A DNA stretch of 64,000 nt. Origin: Pseudomonas fildesensis (GTDB lineage Bacteria > Pseudomonadota > Gammaproteobacteria > Pseudomonadales > Pseudomonadaceae). The position numbers and the translations under genes were made by a program. Shown here one piece after another: positions 54,173-60,705 of this stretch; positions within the stretch are counted from its first letter, which is position 1; each line of letters opens with the position of its first letter. The DNA lies in the NCBI RefSeq assembly GCF_001050345.1, contig NZ_LFMW01000007.1, forward strand, positions 310,001 to 374,000, given 5' to 3'. The notes below the pieces were generated by a model that did not search any database, was not told the DNA's origin, and was given only the letters and a program-made list of their open reading frames with translations.

Positions 54173-55342
54173 ATGTTTAAACCGACCAGGCTGTCCTTCA
54201 CCCTGGCCGCACTGATGGCCAGTGCGGTCGTACAAGCCGACATCGAGGTACCGCTGGGCAGCACGCAACGGGTCACTCAGTTGTTCGCGTTCCCGAATAA
54301 CTGCAACGTGATTTGTTTTCGGCCATGGACGCTGGAACAGACCGCCGAGCATTACCTGAACCAGAGTCTGCAACGGGACGGTTACAGCCGGGCCAAAGTC
54401 AGTGTCAAAAGCCATGACGGGCAAGTGTCGGCGACGTTCAGCGGCGTACCCGACACCTATGGCCAGCCCCTGACGACGTTGCTCGATACCGCCGACCTGG
54501 CCTACCAGGGCGCGAGCAAGCTCAATAGCGACGGCAAGTGGGCCTACAACTGGTACCTGTTCCTGCCATTGGGCATGGCCCTGGAAAACCGCAAGAGCAT
54601 CGAGTTGCTGCACTTCCCTCCGGATTACTCGCTGACCCAGGCCCAGGACTACCTGGAATCGGCCACCACTGACCGCTGGGCCACGTTGCTCACCGACAAT
54701 GGCGTGCCAGCCACCGAAACCCCGGCCTACCAGACCATCATCGATATCGCCCCCATCGCCGCGCCGTCCAACGCGGGCAAGGACCTGGAAAACGTCTACA
54801 GCTACTTCGCCGACTATCAGACCCGCATGGTCAAGGAGCTGAGCCTGGGCCCCAATGGCTCGTTGCCGATGGTCGCGTTCGGCGCGCCGGTGCGCAATTG
54901 GATCAAGCAACAATACGGGCAAACCGTGAGTGTGCTGGGCTTGGCGCAGATCAGCCCGCAGGCCGGTAAAACCGTCTCGGTGCTGGGCGCCAACCACCCG
55001 AGTTACATCTGGTATGCGGCCAGTCCCGACACCTATGACGGTAACGAGCAAATGGCCGACGAGGCCGGCTTGAAAGTGATGGGCCAGGATTTGAGCGCCG
55101 CGTGCTGGCAGGCCGGCATGGGCCAGAAACCGGCGAGCGATCCGAATGTGCTGCTCAAGGCGTGCATGAACACCTGGCAGGTCACGCGCAAAGAGCAGAC
55201 CTGCGAGTTGTTCTACACCTCGGTGCGCGACCTGAGCCCGGAACAAGCGAACGCCAAATGCGCCACGCCGGCCATCAAGACGCAGTTGAAACAGCTGAAG
55301 AATGCCGCCCCGGTCCCGACTATCGTGGCTCCCGCACTGTAA
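54173..55342 (+). CDS. Exported protein of unknown function
   Basis: The 389-residue protein has a signal peptide (LAALMASAVVQADIE) and no other membrane segment, so it is likely periplasmic or outer-surface. I do not recognise the family. It has five or so Cys in the mature part (NNCNVICF near the start, ACW, KACM, QTCEL, KCATP), able to form disulfides. The ATG follows AAGGAA. It lies 122 bases after the acid phosphatase and may be cotranscribed with it. Confidence 0.75.
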   Translation: MFKPTRLSFTLAALMASAVVQADIEVPLGSTQRVTQLFAFPNNCNVICFRPWTLEQTAEHYLNQSLQRDGYSRAKVSVKSHDGQVSATFSGVPDTYGQPLTTLLDTADLAYQGASKLNSDGKWAYNWYLFLPLGMALENRKSIELLHFPPDYSLTQAQDYLESATTDRWATLLTDNGVPATETPAYQTIIDIAPIAAPSNAGKDLENVYSYFADYQTRMVKELSLGPNGSLPMVAFGAPVRNWIKQQYGQTVSVLGLAQISPQAGKTVSVLGANHPSYIWYAASPDTYDGNEQMADEAGLKVMGQDLSAACWQAGMGQKPASDPNVLLKACMNTWQVTRKEQTCELFYTSVRDLSPEQANAKCATPAIKTQLKQLKNAAPVPTIVAPAL

Positions 55343-55384
55343 GCCACGTCAAAAAACCGGGTGTTTTTCCTACATAAAAAAGAG

Positions 55385-55420
55385 CCGATATCTACTGTCA
55401 GATTTGACAGTAGATATCGG
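55385..55420 (-). terminator. Perfect 16-pair hairpin, with T-run on the minus strand
   Basis: CCGATATCTACTGTCA, loop GATT, then TGACAGTAGATATCGG: 16 perfect pairs. On the minus strand the hairpin is followed by CTCTTTTTTATG, a terminator form. On the plus strand there is no T-run after it. No minus-strand gene is visible just upstream. Confidence 0.6.
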
Positions 55421-55515
55421 ATCCAACTTCAGCGAGTCTTGAGCCGCGCCCATACGCTGCAAGACTGGTAGTCAGCCACCACCCGCAGGTCGATGCAGCC
55501 CCCCTCTGGAGAGTC

Positions 55516-56040
55516 ATGAAAACTCAAGCCATGGATAAGGCTGAAACCGTTGCAAGTGACTGCCTTTACCCTTTCAAAACCCTGCTCGTCGAACACGGCT
55601 ACCCCTCAGCCAAGCATTTCCAGGCGGTGCAAAACGCTAATGGCACGGGCGCAGGGATAAAGGCTCGGATCGCCTTTGACGGCCGTGTGCGCATTGCCAA
55701 GGTCTCCGGCTACGCCGTGAGTGAGCCACGCTTGCACACTTTGCAGCTGTCGCCGCGCATTCACCTGCACGACTGTTGGTTCTGCGGCCTGATCCTGCAC
55801 TCCTGCAACCCCAACGTGTTTCTCGACACCACGTACCTGGAGCTCTGGACAGTGCAAGCCGTTCCAGCCGGCGCCCTGCTGACGATGGATTACGCCAGCA
55901 CCGAACACGCGCTGTTCCGGCAGTTCGCTTGCCAATGTGGCGAGCTGAACTGCCGGGGCTGGATCACCGGCAGCCAGGAGCCCTTGAACGCCGAGGGTCA
56001 GGCGTTCATGAACCGATGGCGCGAGCGCAAACGCCCTTAA
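55516..56040 (+). CDS. SET-domain protein (putative lysine methyltransferase)
   Basis: The 174-residue protein has the SET core at its C-terminal half: LHSCNPN (SAM/substrate knot, near residue 94), then AVPAGALLTMDYASTE and the post-SET Cys cluster CQCGELNCRGWI. SET enzymes use S-adenosylmethionine to methylate protein lysines; bacterial ones are few and of mostly unknown targets. The N-terminal part of the SET fold is short. GGAGAG lies six bases before the ATG. Its stop overlaps the end of can on the other strand by four bases. Confidence 0.78.
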   Translation: MKTQAMDKAETVASDCLYPFKTLLVEHGYPSAKHFQAVQNANGTGAGIKARIAFDGRVRIAKVSGYAVSEPRLHTLQLSPRIHLHDCWFCGLILHSCNPNVFLDTTYLELWTVQAVPAGALLTMDYASTEHALFRQFACQCGELNCRGWITGSQEPLNAEGQAFMNRWRERKRP

Positions 56041-56681
56041 GCTTCGCCCAGGGGGCGCAGACGGTACTGCGGCGGCAGCTGCTCAAAACCACTGATGGTG
56101 GTGTTCAAGCTCTTCCAGCGGCCATCCTTGATGCCATAGATGCAGCCATGGATCGACAGGCTCTGCCCACGGTGCCATGCGTTTTGCACAATGCTGGTGT
56201 GGCCGACGTTGGCCACTTGCTGAATCACGTTCAGCTCGCACATACGGTCAACACGCTCTTCTTCGGTCGGCAACTGGGCCAGCAGGTCGCGGTTTTCGTA
56301 GTAGAGGTCGCGAATCGTGCGCAGCCAGCCGTCGATCAGGCCGAACTGGCGGTCTTGCATCGAAGCCCGCACGCCGCCGCAGCCATAATGGCCGGTAACG
56401 AGGATGTGTTTGACCTTAAGCACGTCGACCGCGTACTGGATCACCGACAGGCAATTGAGGTCGGTGTGCAGCACCACGTTGGCCACGTTGCGGTGCACGA
56501 ACAGATCACCCGGCAGCATGCCGACGATCTCGTTGGCCGGTACCCGGGCGTCGGAGCAGCCGATCCACAGGTATTCCGGAGTCTGCTGGCGGGCGAGCTT
56601 GGCGAAGAATTCGGGATCTTCCTGTTTGATCGCATCCGCCCAGCGTTCGTTGTTATCAAGCAGGTCTTGTAGTTCGTTCAT
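56037..56681 (-). CDS. can: Beta-class carbonic anhydrase
   Basis: The 214-residue protein has the zinc ligands in CSDARVPAN (Cys near 42, Asp near 44), HYGCGG (His 98, Cys 101 approx.) and the family pattern GDLFVHRNVANVV. It converts CO2 and bicarbonate in the cytosol, serving carboxylation reactions at low CO2. It is convergent with the SET gene. Confidence 0.96.
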   Translation of the reverse strand: MNELQDLLDNNERWADAIKQEDPEFFAKLARQQTPEYLWIGCSDARVPANEIVGMLPGDLFVHRNVANVVLHTDLNCLSVIQYAVDVLKVKHILVTGHYGCGGVRASMQDRQFGLIDGWLRTIRDLYYENRDLLAQLPTEEERVDRMCELNVIQQVANVGHTSIVQNAWHRGQSLSIHGCIYGIKDGRWKSLNTTISGFEQLPPQYRLRPLGEA

Positions 56682-56832
56682 CAGGGAAAGCCTCAGGAAT
56701 GATGCGCAGCTTTGACAGACGACCGCCCGTCCGGGTCACGCCTGGATTAAAGATAGCTGGCCGGCGATTACTTGAATCTTGGGGAGCCATGCCTGTCCAC
56801 ACACTATAAGCCCCACAGTATGAGGATTGACC

Positions 56833-57237
56833 ATGACTGAATCACGACGTCCGTACGGCGCTCCGACGCCTGCACCGATTGATGACAACGAAGATCGCAT
56901 GGGTTCGATGCGGGAGCTGGATTTTGACGAGCAGGAGCCGACGGCGGAAATCGGCGATGAGATCCCGCCTGGCCAACGTGAGCACCTGATGCCCGACGAA
57001 CGGGTGCGTGAGGCCGGGATGACCGGGGCATCGACCGCCGATCATGAGTCGACTGACGACGATATGAGCCCGGAAACGCTGATCCATGAGGATGGTGCGC
57101 GGGATGCACGGGAAGAAGGTGAAGACAACCCGGCCGATTACGACCTGAGCATTGTCGACGAAGACGAGATTGGCGGCGGGAATGGGTTGGATGAAGCAGA
57201 ACTGGCGAAGCGAGATCCGGTAGACGGAAACCGCTGA
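56833..57237 (+). CDS. Very acidic small protein (annotated elsewhere as HPr-related or serine kinase/phosphatase)
   Basis: The 134-residue protein is highly acidic (many Asp and Glu; DDNEDRMGS, DFDEQEPT, VDEDEIGGGNG) and probably disordered. No HPr fold, kinase motif or phosphatase motif can be seen, so the names used in Pseudomonas annotations are not supported by the sequence. It has no signal peptide. The ATG 56833 follows TGAGGA. A long inverted repeat follows the gene. Confidence 0.7.
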   Translation: MTESRRPYGAPTPAPIDDNEDRMGSMRELDFDEQEPTAEIGDEIPPGQREHLMPDERVREAGMTGASTADHESTDDDMSPETLIHEDGARDAREEGEDNPADYDLSIVDEDEIGGGNGLDEAELAKRDPVDGNR

Positions 57238-57253
57238 CATAACGCGATTCAAA

Positions 57254-57343
57254 ATGTGGGAGGGGGCTTGCTCCCGATTGCGGAGTGCCAGTAACCGATA
57301 AGTGCCTGACACACCGCAATCGGGAGCAAGCCCCCTCCCACAT
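57254..57343. repeat. Paired REP (BIME) with perfect 30-bp inverted arms
   Basis: The left arm 57254-57283 begins ATGTGGGAGGGGGCTTGCTC and the right arm 57314-57343 is its exact reverse complement, with 30 bases between. These are P. fluorescens-type REPs placed back to back between the convergent acidic-protein gene and rimI. A long RNA hairpin would form and may stop transcripts from both sides. Confidence 0.92.
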
Positions 57344-57354
57344 GGGTTTCGTGT

Positions 57355-57807
57355 TTAATCGACGAGGGTGCAGGCCATCACAACCGCATCTTCTCGGCCA
57401 CCCACGGCAGGGTAGTAATCCCGCCGACGGCCGATCTCGTTGAAACCGTAGCGCTCGTACAGGCGGAAAGCGCCGGTATTGCTGTCGCGCACTTCCAGGA
57501 AACATTCCCGCGCCTTGGCCGCGTAGGCCCGGGACATCAGGTGCTCCAGCAAGCTCAAACCCAGGCCACGGCCCTGGTTTTCGGGTTTGACGGTAATGTT
57601 CAGCAAATGCGCTTCATCGAGGATGATTTGCACCACACCGTGGCCCACTTGCTGCTCGCCTTCGAACATCAACCAGATCTGGTACTTGCCCAGCCCGTCG
57701 AGAAAAATGCCACGGGTCCAGGGGTGGCTGAACGCCGCGTATTCGATTTTCAGCACGGCGTCGAGGTCGGCCTCGGTCATCGGGCGGAAGGATAAAGCCT
57801 CACTCAT
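57355..57807 (-). CDS. rimI: Ribosomal protein S18 alanine N-acetyltransferase
   Basis: The 150-residue GNAT enzyme acetylates the N-terminal Ala of ribosomal protein S18. It has the acetyl-CoA site PENQGRGLGLSLLEHLM (about 76-92) and the C-terminal RLYERYGFNEIGRRRDYY. It overlaps the holD-like gene by eight bases, the same order (holD, rimI) as in E. coli. Confidence 0.94.
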   Translation of the reverse strand: MSEALSFRPMTEADLDAVLKIEYAAFSHPWTRGIFLDGLGKYQIWLMFEGEQQVGHGVVQIILDEAHLLNITVKPENQGRGLGLSLLEHLMSRAYAAKARECFLEVRDSNTGAFRLYERYGFNEIGRRRDYYPAVGGREDAVVMACTLVD

Positions 57808-58543
57808 CGATTGTTTTCCAGCGCGCCATCAGCCGGCGCATGGCTTGCCAGACATCAGCCTTACGCTGTGGCTCTTCCATTAATAATTCCAGGCCCGGCA
57901 GGGCCCATACCGAACCCAGGCCTTCGACCTGCAGTTCGCGGTACCAGGCTTCGGCATTCGCTTCACCGGCGAAACGCACGGCGGGCAGGCCGATCAGCCA
58001 CAGGCACACGCAGGGTTCGTCTTCCAGGCGCGCCGAGACAAAACCTTGCACAAAATCCCGCGCAGCTTCCGGGCCCTGGTCCATGGTGCCGCGCACCAGC
58101 AGCGGCCAACGCACCGGGTCGCCGACGATTTGCGGGCTGTCCGGCAGGCCGGCGGCGCGCAACATGTCCTTGAGCAGCATGTAGGCAGGGTCGCGGGTCT
58201 GGAAGCGCTCGCCGGTGGGCAATTCCACCAGCAGCAGGCAACGCCCGGCCCGCAGCAATTGCAGGGCGAAACGCGGCGGCGGTAGCACCGGGGCCTTGAC
58301 CACCGTGGCAACCTCGTCGGCCACCACGGGTTTGGCGACCGGCGACGGGCGCGGCACTTCGATCTTCGCCCGCTCAACCACAGGGCGTGCTTGCGGGGCG
58401 GGCTTGACCACCGCCACCGGCGCAGCAGCCTCCTCACCCGACGGTTCCAGCGCCTCATAGGGCTCAAGCGCCTGCAGCAACTCGGGCCGCGACGGGGCGG
58501 CAAACGGCAGTTCGGTGCGGGGCAGCCAGTTGACCACCTGCAT
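57800..58543 (-). CDS. holD: Putative DNA polymerase III psi subunit (HolD-like)
   Basis: The 247-residue protein starts MQVVNWLPRTELPF and has a Pro/Ala-rich linker (about 30-85) before a C-terminal domain. Pseudomonas psi proteins are very divergent from that of E. coli, and gene position before rimI is the main guide. Psi joins the clamp loader to single-strand-binding protein through chi. The assignment is from synteny and the domain layout, and the sequence alone would not prove it. Start ATG 58543. Confidence 0.65.
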   Translation of the reverse strand: MQVVNWLPRTELPFAAPSRPELLQALEPYEALEPSGEEAAAPVAVVKPAPQARPVVERAKIEVPRPSPVAKPVVADEVATVVKAPVLPPPRFALQLLRAGRCLLLVELPTGERFQTRDPAYMLLKDMLRAAGLPDSPQIVGDPVRWPLLVRGTMDQGPEAARDFVQGFVSARLEDEPCVCLWLIGLPAVRFAGEANAEAWYRELQVEGLGSVWALPGLELLMEEPQRKADVWQAMRRLMARWKTIDE

Positions 58544-58594
58544 GGCGGTCAAGTAAGCGCGACGTCGGGACTCGATAAGCACAGCTCGGCCACT

Positions 58595-58603
58595 TGTGGA
58601 TAA
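58595..58603 (+). promoter_or_regulatory. DnaA box-like sequence (first of two)
   Basis: TGTGGATAA, the exact reverse complement of the strong DnaA box TTATCCACA. It lies 52 bases beyond the start of the holD-like gene and 128 bases before mksF. Confidence 0.5.
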
Positions 58604-58662
58604 GTAAAGAGCGGGGATTCTACCGCTGTTCGGCAACAATCGCCCACTGCACACTGACCGGC

Positions 58663-58671
58663 TGTGGATAA
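58663..58671 (+). promoter_or_regulatory. DnaA box-like sequence (second of two)
   Basis: A second TGTGGATAA in the same direction, 68 bases after the first and 60 bases before the mksF ATG, in the 187-base gap between holD-like and mksF. Confidence 0.5.
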
Positions 58672-58730
58672 ATCCCGCGCCTGATGCAGTACAATCGCGA
58701 CTTTTAATCGCCAACCAGCCGGCCATTCCC

Positions 58731-60008
58731 ATGATCGAACCCAAGCGCGTCCTGCGCGCCCTCGCCGAACACTGGGCCTTACTTGAGCCACTGTGCGAAC
58801 ACTTCGACCAAGGCACCCTGAGCCTGAGCGAACTGCGTGCACAACTGGCCGCCCAACAACTGGACAGCACGCCTCAGGACATCACCAGCCTGCTGGACGT
58901 GTGGATTCGCCTGGACATCCTGGTGCCTGTCGCCAAGAGCCCGAACCGTTTCGAGCTCAATGCGCAGATCCACGACTTCCTCGCCTATCTTCGCAAGGAG
59001 CACCGGCTTGGCCTGTGCCTGGAAATCGAAGCCTACTTGCGCCACCTTGAGCGCCTGGCCGGTTACATCCAGGATGCCTTCGACATCCGGGATGGCCACG
59101 ACCTGGCCCGGCAACTGCGCCTGCTCGACATGCGCGTGCGCGACGTGCTGAAAAAGCTCGCCAACGACGAACAGGCCCTCGCCGCCGTGGCCGATCGCGC
59201 CAAGACCAGCGACCGGCAGATCCCGTTGCGCCAGCGTTACGCCGAAGTGTTGGCGACATGGGACGAATACGTCGAACCGATGATCCAGTTGGTGAACGCC
59301 GACGGCGCCTTCGAGCAAGGCGTGCGCAAGGTGGAAAACGTGCTGTTGCGCATGCTTACCGAGCAACAGCGCCTCGGGCACCTGGTGGACGACGACATGC
59401 TGCTGCGCACCCACGCGCGCATCCTCGAAATGCAGACCAGCGCCCAACTGACCTTGCGTCATGCCCGCGAACTGCTGTTGCCGCTGCGTGAAGAAGCACG
59501 CCGGCACAACGCCGTGACCCGTGGCGCGGCGCTGGCCCTGTCGGCCATCCGCCGCAAAGGGTTGGACGCGGTGCCGCAAGCGGCCATGCCGATGTTTACC
59601 CGGCCGCAAAGCACGTTCCTGGGCAGTGCCAGCCAGGTCGAAGCCTATGTGTACGCCCTGGCGAACTTCGAGCCAAAACCGGCGCGGTTCCCCAAGGCGC
59701 ACAAATCCCACAAGGGCGAAGCCCAACGCGCACCGCGCACGGTCAAGGAAATGCTCGAGCGCTGCGAAGACGCGCTGCCGATGCCCGACCTGATGACCTG
59801 GCTGCTGGAGCAAGAACCCGACGGCGCCACCGACGAATTGCTGTACTGGTTCTCGCGGCTCTCGCGCGAAAAACGCTTCAAGCGCGAACGCCTGGAGCGC
59901 CGCGATTACCACACACACGAGCACCAGGTCAGCCTGCGCTCATTCGCCCTGCTCCCGGCCACCTCTGAGGCGGCCGAGCATTCTGCGAGTACACCTAATG
60001 CATCTTGA
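58731..60008 (+). CDS. mksF: Condensin kleisin subunit MksF
   Basis: The 425-residue protein is helical, without signal or membrane segments, and starts MIEPKRVLRALAEHWALLE. In the mks order F-E-B it is the MukF-like kleisin that bridges the heads of the SMC-type MksB. It works in chromosome compaction alongside SMC-ScpAB in Pseudomonas. The mksE start lies inside its last codons (11-base overlap), so the three genes form one operon. Confidence 0.92.
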   Translation: MIEPKRVLRALAEHWALLEPLCEHFDQGTLSLSELRAQLAAQQLDSTPQDITSLLDVWIRLDILVPVAKSPNRFELNAQIHDFLAYLRKEHRLGLCLEIEAYLRHLERLAGYIQDAFDIRDGHDLARQLRLLDMRVRDVLKKLANDEQALAAVADRAKTSDRQIPLRQRYAEVLATWDEYVEPMIQLVNADGAFEQGVRKVENVLLRMLTEQQRLGHLVDDDMLLRTHARILEMQTSAQLTLRHARELLLPLREEARRHNAVTRGAALALSAIRRKGLDAVPQAAMPMFTRPQSTFLGSASQVEAYVYALANFEPKPARFPKAHKSHKGEAQRAPRTVKEMLERCEDALPMPDLMTWLLEQEPDGATDELLYWFSRLSREKRFKRERLERRDYHTHEHQVSLRSFALLPATSEAAEHSASTPNAS

Positions 60009-60705
60009 TCTATCCGAACTGTCACAGCTGGCGCCAATCTTTCGCGAGCTGTTCAAGGGTTACCACGTCAGCCGCCGCGACCCGGAGCTGTACGCACAAC
60101 TGTCGAACTTCCAGGACCAGTACCGCACGCTGTTCAAGGCCCTGGGCTTTGAGCTGGTGTGCGACACCCGCGGTTTCTACTACTTCGTGCCGGACTCTGC
60201 GATTGCCAGCGCGCAGGTAAACAAAACCGCCCAGCGCCTGGCGTTGTTCACCTTCATCATCGTCGAGCATTTGGCCGACCAGGGCCGCGACCCCATCGCC
60301 GTGCTCGACGGTGGCAGCCTGGGCCGCGATGAGCTGCCATCGCTGCTGGAGAAGTACCGCGACCTGTTTATCCAGGCCGAAGTGCAGACCCAGGAAGAAC
60401 TCGAAGAAAAAATCATGCGCCGCATGACCCAGCTGGGTTTTGCCAGCGAAGACAACGGCATTTACCGCTTCCTGCCGCCAATGCATCGCTTCCTCGACGT
60501 GTGCTTGTCGGTGCAGCAGGATCGCGACCTGGCCGCCAGCGTACACAGCGTGTTGCCGTTGCCGGCACCGGTGATCATCGACGAAGACAGCGATGAAAAA
60601 TTGCTGAAGACCGATGACCCGCTGGACCTCAGTGACTTCGAAGAAGAAAGCGAAGAAGACGCCATGGCCCGCGCCATTGCCGAAGAACAGGAGACCGACG
60701 CATGA
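59998..60705 (+). CDS. mksE: Condensin accessory subunit MksE
   Basis: The 235-residue protein starts MHLDLSELSQLAPIFRELF and contains GFYYFVPDS and DNGIYRFLPPMHRFLDVC, winged-helix-like stretches of the MukE type, and ends in an acidic tail (DLSDFEEESEEDAMARAIAEE). MksE binds the MksF kleisin and modulates DNA binding. It overlaps mksB by four bases (ATGA). Confidence 0.92.
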   Translation: MHLDLSELSQLAPIFRELFKGYHVSRRDPELYAQLSNFQDQYRTLFKALGFELVCDTRGFYYFVPDSAIASAQVNKTAQRLALFTFIIVEHLADQGRDPIAVLDGGSLGRDELPSLLEKYRDLFIQAEVQTQEELEEKIMRRMTQLGFASEDNGIYRFLPPMHRFLDVCLSVQQDRDLAASVHSVLPLPAPVIIDEDSDEKLLKTDDPLDLSDFEEESEEDAMARAIAEEQETDA

